Positions 6,832 through 14,505 of a DNA stretch of 14,552 nt are shown here, piece by piece. Each line of letters opens with the position of its first letter. The stretch's first letter is position 1. The translations under genes were made by a program, and so were the position numbers. The stretch lies in contig JBFWSL010000060.1 in NCBI GenBank assembly GCA_050248375.1, positions 1 through 14,552 on the forward strand. The letters are read 5' to 3'. The stretch comes from JAYZVT01 sp050248375 (GTDB lineage: Bacteria > Pseudomonadota > Alphaproteobacteria > Rhizobiales > Methyloligellaceae). The notes below the pieces were generated by a model that saw only the letters and a list, made by a program, of their open reading frames with translations, ran no database searches and was not told the origin of the DNA.

Positions 6832-8007
6832 ATGAATCTTCACGAGTTCCAGGCCAAGGAAATTCTGGCGAGCTTCGGCATTCCCGTGCCGGTGGGCGAG
6901 ATCGTCGAAACTGCCGAGCAGGCCGAACGGGCGGCGCGCCGGCTGCCCGGCAAGCGGTACGCTGTGAAGGCCCAGGTTCATGCCGGCGGCCGCGGCAAGG
7001 CAGGGGGCGTGGTCTTCGCCGCCTCGCCGGGCGAAGCCGGCAAGACCGCCGCGCAGATGCTCGGCCAGGTTCTCGTCACCGAGCAGACCGGGCCACAGGG
7101 GCGCACGGTCAGGCGCGTCTACGTCGAGGAGGCGGTGGACATCAACCGCGTTGCCTATGTGGCGGTGATGGTCGACCGTCTCAGTGGCCAGGTGGTGTTG
7201 ATCGGCGCCAGCGAGGGGGGCGAGGATATCGAGGAGCGCGCTGCCCGCGATCCGCGCATCATCCAGTCGGCCCCGGTGCCCGCGGACGGACGCATGAAAG
7301 CTTCCGATCTCGAGAGCTTCGCGCGCAAGATCGGATTCGACGGCCTTTCCGGGGAGAAGGCCGCGGCCCTGTTCGCCGCCATGGCGAAGGCCTTCTTCGA
7401 GCTCGACGCGGCGCTCATCGAGATAAATCCGCTGGCGGTCACGAAGACCGGGGAACTGGTCGCCCTCGACGCGAAGATGATCCTCGACGACAACGCGATG
7501 TTCCGTCATGCCGACCTCAAGGGTCTCGCGGACCATGACGACCTCGATCCCGTCGAGTTGCAGGCCCAGGCCAACGAAATCAACTACGTGCGCATGGATG
7601 GCAACATCGGCGTGGTGGTGAACGGAGCGGGTCTCGCGCTCGCTACCCATGACATGCTCACCGACGCCGGCGGCGAGGCGGCCAACTTCATGGATATCCG
7701 TACCACCGCGACCAGCCTGCACATAGCCCGCGGTTTCGACCTGCTGCTGCAGAATCCGAATGTGAAAACGGTTCTCGTCAACGTGCATGGCGGTGGCCTG
7801 CAGCGTTGCGACACCATCGCCGAAGGCATCGGCGTTGCCATCAAGCGCGCGGACCGCGCCATGCCCATCGTCGTGCGCTTCGCGGGAAACAACGCCGACT
7901 TCGGCCGGACGCTGCTGAACAACTACGGCGTGCGCTATATCGAGGCTGACAACATGACCGACGCCGTCGAGAAGGCCGTCGAGGTCGCGCGCGCGGGGAG
8001 AGCCTGA
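6832..8007 (+). CDS. SucC/MtkA-like acid-CoA ligase (ADP-forming), beta subunit
   Basis: The 391-residue protein has the succinyl-CoA synthetase beta layout. An ATP-grasp domain starts MNLHEFQAKEILASFGIPVP and includes VKAQVHAGGRGKAGG and EINPLAV. A C-terminal ligase domain carries NGAGLALATHDML and RFAGNNADFG. Length matches SucC (about 388). Two conserved stretches differ: the usual LDVGGGAT turn is MDIRTTAT (about residues 287-294), and the loop usually written VNIFGGIVRCD is VNVHGGGLQRCD, one residue longer. These lie in the acid/phosphate part of the active site in the family, so succinate may not be the substrate. GGAGGG (6817-6822) precedes the ATG by 9 nt. It overlaps the alpha-subunit gene by one base. 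Candidate acids from context are oxalate or formate. Malate (MtkA) is less likely because no malyl-CoA lyase is present and MtkA, as I recall it, keeps the GGG turn. Confidence 0.85.
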   Translation: MNLHEFQAKEILASFGIPVPVGEIVETAEQAERAARRLPGKRYAVKAQVHAGGRGKAGGVVFAASPGEAGKTAAQMLGQVLVTEQTGPQGRTVRRVYVEEAVDINRVAYVAVMVDRLSGQVVLIGASEGGEDIEERAARDPRIIQSAPVPADGRMKASDLESFARKIGFDGLSGEKAAALFAAMAKAFFELDAALIEINPLAVTKTGELVALDAKMILDDNAMFRHADLKGLADHDDLDPVELQAQANEINYVRMDGNIGVVVNGAGLALATHDMLTDAGGEAANFMDIRTTATSLHIARGFDLLLQNPNVKTVLVNVHGGGLQRCDTIAEGIGVAIKRADRAMPIVVRFAGNNADFGRTLLNNYGVRYIEADNMTDAVEKAVEVARAGRA

Positions 8008-8882
8008 TGGCCATTCTCGTCAACGCCAGCACCAGGGTCCTCGTCCAGGGCATGACCGGCCGCACGGGCTCCTACCATACCGAGCGCGCCATCGCCTACG
8101 GCACCAACGTCGTCGCGGGCGTGCGGCCGGGCAAGGGCGGTACCCGGCATCTCGACCGGCCTGTCTTCAACTCCGTCAGGGAAGCCATGACCGAGACGGG
8201 TTCCGACGCCAGCCTCGTCTTCGTGCCGCCCGCCAACGCCGCCGCCGCCCTCATCGAGGCGATCGAGGCCGAACTGCTTCTGGTCGTCTGCGTCACCGAG
8301 CGCGTGCCCGTACTGGACATGGTGCGCGTGAAGGATGCGCTGGCGGGCTCCAAGACCCGTCTGGTGGGGCCGAACTCGCAAGGGGTGCTCTCGCCCGGCA
8401 AGTGCAAGCTCGGCGTCATGTCCACCGTGCATGAACTTGCCGGCTCCATCGGCATCGTGTCCCGCTCGGCATCGCTCACCAGCGAAATCGTGGCGGAGAC
8501 CACGGGCATGGGCCTGGGTCAATCCACCACCGTTGGCATCGGCGGCGACGCGGTCCATGGCATCGGCTTCGTCGACTGCCTCGAGATGTTCATGGCCGAC
8601 GACGAAACCGATGGTGTTATTCTGATCGGCGAGATCGGTGGCGCGGAAGAGGAAGCGGCGGCCGAGTGGATGCGCGGGGCGAAGCCCGCGAAGCCCGTCG
8701 TCGCCCTCGTCGCCGGACGTCACGCGCCGCCCGAGCGCCGCATGGGTCATGCCGGAACGCTGACCATGTTCGGTCGCGCCGGCGCCGAGCCGAAGATCAA
8801 GGCCCTGCGCGCCGCCGGTGCTCAGATCGCTCTCAGTCCTCAACACGCCGCCGAGCTGATGCGGCAAACCCTGTCGAGTTGA
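8007..8882 (+). CDS. SucD/MtkB-like acid-CoA ligase (ADP-forming), alpha subunit
   Basis: The 291-residue protein matches SucD in length and order. It has a CoA-binding Rossmann domain (VLVQGMTGRTGSYHTERAIA, then GVRPGKGGTRHL) and a C-terminal domain with the phosphorylated histidine in RMGHAGTL, His248, equivalent to His246 of E. coli SucD. The family makes an acyl phosphate, then a phosphohistidine, and moves phosphate between ATP and the acid-CoA. Oddities: the usual GPNCPG is GPNSQG (residues 121-126), so the conserved Cys near the CoA thiol is Ser124 and the Pro is Gln. SRSGTLTYE is SRSASLTSE. The Gly-rich segment after the active His, usually GGKGTA, reads MFGRAGA. The start overlaps the beta stop (TGATG), with GGGGAG 6 nt upstream, so subunits are translationally coupled. 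fdh follows after 4 nt. Catalytic competence looks intact; substrate is uncertain. Confidence 0.85.
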   Translation: MAILVNASTRVLVQGMTGRTGSYHTERAIAYGTNVVAGVRPGKGGTRHLDRPVFNSVREAMTETGSDASLVFVPPANAAAALIEAIEAELLLVVCVTERVPVLDMVRVKDALAGSKTRLVGPNSQGVLSPGKCKLGVMSTVHELAGSIGIVSRSASLTSEIVAETTGMGLGQSTTVGIGGDAVHGIGFVDCLEMFMADDETDGVILIGEIGGAEEEAAAEWMRGAKPAKPVVALVAGRHAPPERRMGHAGTLTMFGRAGAEPKIKALRAAGAQIALSPQHAAELMRQTLSS

Positions 8883-8886
8883 TCGA

Positions 8887-10596
8887 ATGAACGACATGTC
8901 CAGCAAGAGCGAAGGTCCGCGCCGCATCCACCCCGGCTCCGGCAGGCGCAAGGCCGCCATGTTTCCCAAGGGCCGCCTGCTCAAGGACGAAGAGCGCGCC
9001 GTCGTCCGCGGGCTGCTGGGCGACCGGCCGCGCCAGCGCGACATGCTGATCGAGTATCTGCACCTCATCCAGGACAGCGAGGGCTGCCTGCCCGCAGGGC
9101 TGCTGCAGGCGCTGGGGGAAGAGTTGCGTATCCCCATGGCCGAGGTTTACGAGGTTGCGTCCTTCTACGCGCATTTCGACATCGTGCGTGACGGGGAGGA
9201 GCCGCCCGCCCCGGTGACGGTGCGGGTGTGCGAGTCGCTGAGCTGCATGCTCGCGGGCGCCGAGAAGCTGATCGCCGAGCTTCAGGAGTCCGCGCCGGAG
9301 AATGTGCGCGTGCTGCGTGCTCCCTGCATGGGCCGTTGCGACACCGCTCCCGTCTGCGAGGTCGGCCACAACTTTCTCGATCATGTGGCCACGAAGGATG
9401 TGCTGAAGACGGTCGGGGAAAAGCATTTTCACCCCGTCATTCCGCGATATGCCGGATTGACCGACTATCGGAAGACGGGCGGATACCAGGTGCTGAAAGA
9501 CTGCCTGTCAGGCAAGCGCAAGGTGGACGATGTCATCGCCACCCTGTCCGACGGGGGCCTTCGCGGCCTGGGCGGCGCCGGCTTCCCCACCGGCCGCAAA
9601 TGGGGTCTCGTGCGCGGCGCGCCCGGACCGCGCCTGATGGCCGTGAACGGTGACGAAGGCGAGCCCGGCACCTTCAAGGACCGCCACTATCTGGAGACCA
9701 ACCCGCACGCCTTCCTTGAGGGCATGCTCATCGGCGCCTGGGCGGTCGAGGCCGAGGCCGTCTATATCTACCTGCGCGACGAATACCCGGCCGCCCGGGA
9801 GATCCTGCTGAAGGAGATCGCCGCCGTCGAAAAGGCCGGGCTGGCCAAGCATGTGAAGATACACCTGCGCCGCGGGGCGGGGGCCTATATCTGCGGTGAG
9901 GAGTCGGCGATGATCGAATCGATCGAGGGCAAGCGCGGCTTGCCGCGCCACCGGCCGCCCTATGTGGCGCAGGTCGGCATCTTCGACCGTCCGACGCTCG
10001 TCAACAACGTGGAGACGCTCTACTGGGTGCCGGAGATACTCCGGAACGGCGCGGATTGGTTCGCCTCCAAGGGAAAGAACGGCGCCAGGGGGCTGCGCAG
10101 CTATTCCGTCTCCGGCCGCGTGAAGAGCCCCGGCGTCAAGCTGGTGGCCGCCGGCACCACGGCCCGCGAACTGATCAAGGATCACTGCGGTGGCATGCTC
10201 GACGGACACGCCTTCAAGGGCTATCTGCCCGGCGGCGCCTCCGGCGGCATCCTGCCCGCGTCCATGGCCGACATCCCTCTCGATTTCGGCCAACTCGAGA
10301 AATACGGCTGCTTTGTCGGATCCCACGCGGTTGTTATCCTTTCCGACAAGGACGATATGAAGGAAGTGGCTCTCAACCTGATGAAGTTCTTCGAGGATGA
10401 GAGCTGCGGCCAGTGCACGCCCTGCCGCAACGGCACCGAAAAGGCCGTGAAGCTGATGTCCGGCAAGACTTGGGATACCGGCGTGCTGAACGATCTCGCG
10501 GTCGTGATGGCGGATGCCTCGATCTGCGGTCTCGGACAGGCGGCTCCCAATCCGCTCAGGTCCGTGCTGAAATACTTCCCGGAGGATGTGCGATGA
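8887..10596 (+). CDS. NAD-dependent formate dehydrogenase, beta subunit (NuoE-NuoF type, Fdh1B-like)
   Basis: The 569-residue diaphorase subunit takes electrons from the catalytic subunit and reduces NAD+. Residues about 35-165 form a NuoE-like thioredoxin-fold domain with [2Fe-2S] ligands Cys115, Cys120, Cys147 and Cys151. The NuoF-like part carries the FMN segment GLRGLGGAGFPTGRKW (about 224-239), the GDEGEPGTFKDR stretch, and [4Fe-4S] ligands Cys507, Cys510, Cys513 and Cys547 in ESCGQCTPC and SICGLGQ. One chain thus carries what the separate FdsG and FdsB chains share in Fds-type enzymes, as in Methylobacterium extorquens Fdh1B, which it resembles closely in length and sequence as I recall it. 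The ATG at 8887 has only a weak ribosome site; coupling to the sucD-like gene 4 nt upstream probably drives it. An ATG at 8896 is an alternative start. Confidence 0.93.
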   Translation: MNDMSSKSEGPRRIHPGSGRRKAAMFPKGRLLKDEERAVVRGLLGDRPRQRDMLIEYLHLIQDSEGCLPAGLLQALGEELRIPMAEVYEVASFYAHFDIVRDGEEPPAPVTVRVCESLSCMLAGAEKLIAELQESAPENVRVLRAPCMGRCDTAPVCEVGHNFLDHVATKDVLKTVGEKHFHPVIPRYAGLTDYRKTGGYQVLKDCLSGKRKVDDVIATLSDGGLRGLGGAGFPTGRKWGLVRGAPGPRLMAVNGDEGEPGTFKDRHYLETNPHAFLEGMLIGAWAVEAEAVYIYLRDEYPAAREILLKEIAAVEKAGLAKHVKIHLRRGAGAYICGEESAMIESIEGKRGLPRHRPPYVAQVGIFDRPTLVNNVETLYWVPEILRNGADWFASKGKNGARGLRSYSVSGRVKSPGVKLVAAGTTARELIKDHCGGMLDGHAFKGYLPGGASGGILPASMADIPLDFGQLEKYGCFVGSHAVVILSDKDDMKEVALNLMKFFEDESCGQCTPCRNGTEKAVKLMSGKTWDTGVLNDLAVVMADASICGLGQAAPNPLRSVLKYFPEDVR

Positions 10597-13373
10597 GCGA
10601 GAAGATCAAATTCGAGCTCGACGGCAGGACGGTCGAGGCGGAGCCTGGCGAGACCATCTGGCAGGTGGCGAAACGCTGCGGCACCCGCATCCCGCATCTG
10701 TGCTACCTCGACGCTCCCGGCTACCGGCCGGACGGCAACTGCCGCGCCTGCATGGTGGAGATCGAGGGCGAGCGCGTGCTTGCCGCCTCCTGCATCCGCG
10801 CGCCGTCCGAAGGCATGAAGGTGAAGACCGCCACCGAACGGGCGAGGAAGTCCCGCGAGATGGTGTTCGAGCTGCTGCTCGCCGACCAGCCGGCCCGCGA
10901 GGAGGCGCATGATCCGAAGTCGCGCTTCTGGAACTGGGTGGACGAGATGGGCGTGAAGCCCGTCAGCCGCTATCCCGGGCGTGACGAGCCTGTGCCGGAT
11001 TCGTCGCATACCGCGATCGCCGTCAATCTCGACGCCTGCATTCACTGCAACCTGTGCGTCCGCGCCTGCCGCGAAGTACAGGTCAACGACGTCATCGGCA
11101 TGGCCTATCGCGGCCACGGCGCCAAGGTGATCTTCGACTTCGACGATCCCATGGGCCATTCCACCTGCGTCGCCTGTGGCGAGTGCGTTCAGGTCTGCCC
11201 GACCGGTGCGCTGATGGAAGCGAACCTGCTCGACAAGAACGGTGTGCGCACGCAGTTCGAGGACAGCAGCGTCGATACGCTGTGTCCCTATTGCGGCGTC
11301 GGCTGCCAGACCACGGTGCACGTCAAGGACGACAGGATCCTTTATGTCGATGGGCGCGACGGTCCGGCCAACAACAACCGCCTGTGCGTGAAGGGCCGCT
11401 TCGGCTTCGATTACGTGCAGAGCCCGGACCGCCTCACCGTGCCGCTCATCCGCCGGGACGACGCGCCGAAGGACGGCCACATGGAGATGAAGTCCGGCGA
11501 ATGGAGCGAGGTGTTCCGCGAGGCCACCTGGGAAGAGGCGCTGGACCGCGCCGCCGCCGGCCTGAAGCGCGTCTTCGAGGCCAACGGCCCTTCGGCCATG
11601 GCCGGGTTCGGCTCGGCCAAATGCTCCAACGAGGAAGCCTATCTGTTCCAGAAGCTCATCCGCCAGGGCTTCGGCACCAATAACGTCGACCACTGCACGC
11701 GCCTGTGCCATGCCTCGTCCGTGGCGGCGCTGATGGAAGGGGTGAACTCCGGCGCGGTGACGGCTCCCTTCACCGCGGCCAAGGACGCCGACTGCATCAT
11801 CGTCATCGGCGCGCGTCCGGCCGAGAACCATCCCGTCGCCGCGACCTTCCTGAAGAACGCCGCCAAGCTGGGCAAGGAACTCATCGTCATGGATCCGCGC
11901 GGCCAGTCCCAGGGCATCGGCCGCTACGCCACCCGCATGCTGCAGTTCAAGCCCGGCACCGACGTGGCCCTGCTCAACGGCATGCTGAATACGATCATCA
12001 CCGAAGGCCTGCACGACATCCAGTATGTCCAGGCCAACACGGAAGGCTTCGAGGCGCTGAAGGAAAGCATCAAGGCGTTTCCGCCCGAGAAGATGCAGGA
12101 TATCTGCGGCATCCCCGCCGACACCATCCGCCAGGTGGCGCGCACCTACGCCAGCTCGCGCGCCTCCATCATCTTCTGGGGCATGGGTATATCCCAGTCG
12201 GTGCACGGCACGGACAACGCCCGCTGCCTGATCGCCCTGGCCATGGTCACGGGCCAGGTGGGCCGGCCGGGTACCGGCCTGCACCCGCTGCGCGGCCAGA
12301 ACAACGTGCAGGGCGCCTCCGACGCCGGCCTCATCCCCATGGTGTTCCCGGACTACAAGTCGGTCGCCGACGACAAGGTCCGCCGGATGTACGAGGAACT
12401 GTGGGGGCGCGAGCTTGACGCTAGGAAGGGCCTCACCGTTGTCGAGATCATCAACGCCATCCACGAAGGCACCATCAGGGGCATGTACATCCTGGGAGAG
12501 AACCCGGCCATGTCCGACCCCGACCAGCATCATGCCCGCGAGGCGCTGGCCATGCTGGACCATCTCGTGGTGCAGGATATCTTCCTGACCGAGACAGCCT
12601 GGCACGCCGACGTGGTGCTGCCGGCCTCCGCCCATGCGGAGAAGTGGGGCACCTTCACCAACACCAACCGTCAGGTGCAGATGGCCCGCCCGGTCATCAG
12701 CCCGCCCGGCCAGGCGCGCCAGGACTGGGAACTGATCCAGGAGCTTGCCGTGCGCCTCGGCCTCGGCTGGACCTACAGGCATCCCAGCGACGTGTTCGCC
12801 GAGATGGGCAAGGTCATGCCCTCGCTCGACAACATCACCTGGGAGCGTCTGGAACGCGAGGACGTTGTCACCTATCCCTGCGACGCGCCGGACAAGCCGG
12901 GCAACGAGATCATCTTCGCCACCGGCTTCCCGACCGAAAGCGGCCGCGCCAGGATCGTGCCGACCACCGTGACGCCGCCCGACGAGTTGCCGGACGAACA
13001 ATACCCGATGGTGCTGACCACGGGCCGCATGCTGGAACACTGGCATACCGGCTCCATGACCCGCCGCGCCAGCAAGCTTGACGCCATCGAGCCCGAGGCC
13101 ATCGCCGCCCTCAACAAGGGGGATCTGGAGCGCATGGGGCTGAAGCCCGGCGACATGATCCGCGTGGCGACCCGCCGGGGCGAGATCACGCTGAAGGCGC
13201 GGCAGGACCGCGACGTTCCGGTCGGCGTGGTCTTCATTCCGTTCTGCTTCGCCGAGGCCGCCGCCAATATCCTCACCAACCCGCAGCTCGATCCCATGGG
13301 CAAGATCCCGGAGTTCAAGTTCTGCGCGGCCAAGGTGGAGCCGGTGCGCGAGCATATGGTCGCGGCCGAGTAG
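10593..13373 (+). CDS. NAD-dependent formate dehydrogenase, catalytic Mo/W subunit (Fdh1A-like)
   Basis: The 926-residue subunit oxidises formate to CO2 at a bis-pterin Mo or W centre. In order: a [2Fe-2S] domain (Cys37, Cys50, Cys53, Cys67), two ferredoxin [4Fe-4S] sites (Cys149/152/155/159 and Cys192/195/198/202), the catalytic-domain [4Fe-4S] in CPYCGVGC (Cys231, 234, 238 and Cys265), and the metal ligand Cys372 followed by His373 in DHCTRLCHASS, where E. coli FdhF has Sec-His. TGRMLEHWHTGSMTRR near the C-terminus is typical of the pterin-binding end. The NuoG-type His/Cys cluster between the first two sites is absent (LADQPAREEAHDPK instead), as also recalled for M. extorquens Fdh1A. The start is ATG at 10593, overlapping the beta stop (ATGA), with GGAGGA 6 nt upstream. 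An in-frame ATG at 10413 lies inside the beta gene and is rejected. No FdhD or cofactor genes are in the window. Confidence 0.95.
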   Translation: MSEKIKFELDGRTVEAEPGETIWQVAKRCGTRIPHLCYLDAPGYRPDGNCRACMVEIEGERVLAASCIRAPSEGMKVKTATERARKSREMVFELLLADQPAREEAHDPKSRFWNWVDEMGVKPVSRYPGRDEPVPDSSHTAIAVNLDACIHCNLCVRACREVQVNDVIGMAYRGHGAKVIFDFDDPMGHSTCVACGECVQVCPTGALMEANLLDKNGVRTQFEDSSVDTLCPYCGVGCQTTVHVKDDRILYVDGRDGPANNNRLCVKGRFGFDYVQSPDRLTVPLIRRDDAPKDGHMEMKSGEWSEVFREATWEEALDRAAAGLKRVFEANGPSAMAGFGSAKCSNEEAYLFQKLIRQGFGTNNVDHCTRLCHASSVAALMEGVNSGAVTAPFTAAKDADCIIVIGARPAENHPVAATFLKNAAKLGKELIVMDPRGQSQGIGRYATRMLQFKPGTDVALLNGMLNTIITEGLHDIQYVQANTEGFEALKESIKAFPPEKMQDICGIPADTIRQVARTYASSRASIIFWGMGISQSVHGTDNARCLIALAMVTGQVGRPGTGLHPLRGQNNVQGASDAGLIPMVFPDYKSVADDKVRRMYEELWGRELDARKGLTVVEIINAIHEGTIRGMYILGENPAMSDPDQHHAREALAMLDHLVVQDIFLTETAWHADVVLPASAHAEKWGTFTNTNRQVQMARPVISPPGQARQDWELIQELAVRLGLGWTYRHPSDVFAEMGKVMPSLDNITWERLEREDVVTYPCDAPDKPGNEIIFATGFPTESGRARIVPTTVTPPDELPDEQYPMVLTTGRMLEHWHTGSMTRRASKLDAIEPEAIAALNKGDLERMGLKPGDMIRVATRRGEITLKARQDRDVPVGVVFIPFCFAEAAANILTNPQLDPMGKIPEFKFCAAKVEPVREHMVAAE

Positions 13374-13392
13374 ACGCTTGAGCATGATCTTG

Positions 13393-13418
13393 CCGGCCAG
13401 GCGATTCCACCTGGCCGG
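13393..13418. terminator. Bidirectional hairpin between convergent genes
   Basis: CCGGCCAGG (13393-13401) and CCTGGCCGG (13410-13418) form a perfect 9-bp GC-rich stem with an 8-nt loop. It lies 20 nt past the fdh alpha stop and 9 nt past the stop of the convergent minus-strand gene, the expected place for a shared terminator. There is no T run on either side, so it may act as an L-shaped terminator or an mRNA 3'-end stabiliser. Confidence 0.65.
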
Positions 13419-13426
13419 ATGATGCG

Positions 13427-14284
13427 CTAGCGCAACTCCTCCGGCGTCAGGTCGCGCGCAACGCGCAGGCCCAGATAGTCGTAGTGGAAATGCGCCGGCG
13501 CGGCCGTCCGGAAGGCCGAGCGCATGTAGCGCAGGTTCGAGAACCACGACCCGCCGCGGAAGACGCGGGAGTCGCAGTCGCCCGTCATGCGGGCCGTCCC
13601 GTCCGCGGGGCCCCCCTTGTGGTCGGGATTCCAGCAGTCCTGCACCCACTCGAACACGTTGCCCGCCATGTCGTGGAGGCCGAAGGCGTTGGGCGCGAAG
13701 CTGCCGACCTCGATGGCCTTGCCCCGGTATTCGCCCTTGCCGCGGTCGCTGAGGGAGAAGTCCCCGTTGTAATTGGCCTGGTCGGTGCCGATTCGGGCTC
13801 CGGTGGGGTAGGGGCCGGCCTGGCTGGCGCGTGCGGCGTACTCCCACTCCGCCTCGCTCGCCAGCCGGTAGGCCTTGCCGGTCCTTGACGACAGCCAGGC
13901 GGTATAGGCCCTGGCATCCTGCCAGGAGACGTCCATGACCGGCTGCCGCCCGCGGCCCCAGCCCTGATCGTCGGGCGTGCGGGCGTTGCAGCCGCCATCA
14001 GCCGCGCAGGCGTCCCATTCCGCGAAGGTTACCTCGAACTTGCCGAGCGCGAAGGGCCTTGCCAGCCGCACCTTGATCTGCGGGCTTTCACCCGGCTCGC
14101 GGTTCTGCTCGTTGCGGGGCGAGCCCATGACGAACTGTCCGGCCGGGATGACAACCATTTCCGGGCACGCCTCGCAGTCCCGGAAACTCGATCCCGCCTT
14201 CAGGTCCGAGGGCGCGCCGGCATTTCCCGCGACGGGCAGGACCATGGAGGCAAAAATGGCGGCAAGGGCCAGCGTCCGGATCAT
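13427..14284 (-). CDS. Secreted formylglycine-generating-enzyme-fold (SUMF1/FGE-sulfatase domain) protein
   Basis: The 285-residue protein starts with a signal peptide (MIRTLALAAIFASMVLPVAG, cleavage probably near residue 23-26), so it should act outside the cytoplasm. The remainder is one FGE-sulfatase domain: MVVIPAGQFVMGS, FALGKFEVTFAEWDAC, PVMDVSWQDARAYTAWL, YRLASEAEWEYAARA, GLHDMAGNVFEWVQDCW and RVFRGGSWFSNLRYMRSAFR. True FGE uses two cysteines in the last region to bind copper; here that stretch has none, and the end reads YDYLGLRVAR. It is therefore unlikely to make formylglycine and may be a binding or accessory protein, as many bacterial members are. Paired cysteines (DCEAC, CAADGGC) may form disulfides. 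The ATG at 14284 lacks a good Shine-Dalgarno. No sulfatase is adjacent, and it converges on fdh, so a link with oxalate is not evident. Confidence 0.88.
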   Translation of the reverse strand: MIRTLALAAIFASMVLPVAGNAGAPSDLKAGSSFRDCEACPEMVVIPAGQFVMGSPRNEQNREPGESPQIKVRLARPFALGKFEVTFAEWDACAADGGCNARTPDDQGWGRGRQPVMDVSWQDARAYTAWLSSRTGKAYRLASEAEWEYAARASQAGPYPTGARIGTDQANYNGDFSLSDRGKGEYRGKAIEVGSFAPNAFGLHDMAGNVFEWVQDCWNPDHKGGPADGTARMTGDCDSRVFRGGSWFSNLRYMRSAFRTAAPAHFHYDYLGLRVARDLTPEELR

Positions 14285-14458
14285 GGCGATACCGTAAGGC
14301 CATGCCCGCCGCGGGCGTTAATCGAAACTGGAGTTGGAACCGGCTTCAGGCCCGCAATTGGGGGAAATAGGGCCCCATCTCTTCGCTGCTTTGCACAATA
14401 TGCATGGCTGGCATGCGTGAAAAGCAGCCAATTTCAGTCATTTGCCCGTTCTTTGACC

Positions 14459-14486
14459 TTGTGCAGCGCATCAAAATCTCTATATT
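14459..14486 (+). promoter_or_regulatory. Candidate promoter of the gene at 14531
   Basis: TATATT (14481-14486) is a plausible -10; the best spaced -35 is TTGTGC (14459-14464, 16 bp). A better hexamer, TTGACC (14453-14458), is 22 bp away, too far for a standard promoter. The start would fall near 14493, placing the operator just at and after it. Confidence 0.35.
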
Positions 14487-14495
14487 GGTGGCATA

Positions 14496-14505
14496 TGGTA
14501 TACCA
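14496..14505. promoter_or_regulatory. GntR operator candidate upstream of the gene at 14531 (TGGTATACCA)
   Basis: The third exact copy, in the context CATATGGTATACCACC. It shares the flanking ATATGG...CCAC with the copy at 6690. It lies 25 bp upstream of the ATG, where a bound repressor would block initiation or early elongation. Confidence 0.65.

Noticed and set aside
6832..8882. Annotation of the ligase pair as plain succinyl-CoA synthetase or malate thiokinase
   Set aside because: No other citric acid cycle or serine cycle gene is present, and conserved active-site stretches in both subunits differ; the family is kept but not the substrate.
10413..10592. A longer N-terminus for the fdh catalytic subunit
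   Set aside because: The extension lies wholly inside the beta gene, has no family similarity, and the ATG at 10593 has a GGAGGA site and the start of the [2Fe-2S] domain.
10221..13847. A 1208-codon open frame on the minus strand across the fdh genes
   Set aside because: It is antisense to two subunits with complete family motifs, has a composition dominated by His, Gly, Arg and Ala typical of a GC-rich shadow frame, and matches no family.
13427..14284. A sulfatase-maturing formylglycine-generating enzyme
   Set aside because: The catalytic copper-binding cysteines are missing and no sulfatase gene is next to it.
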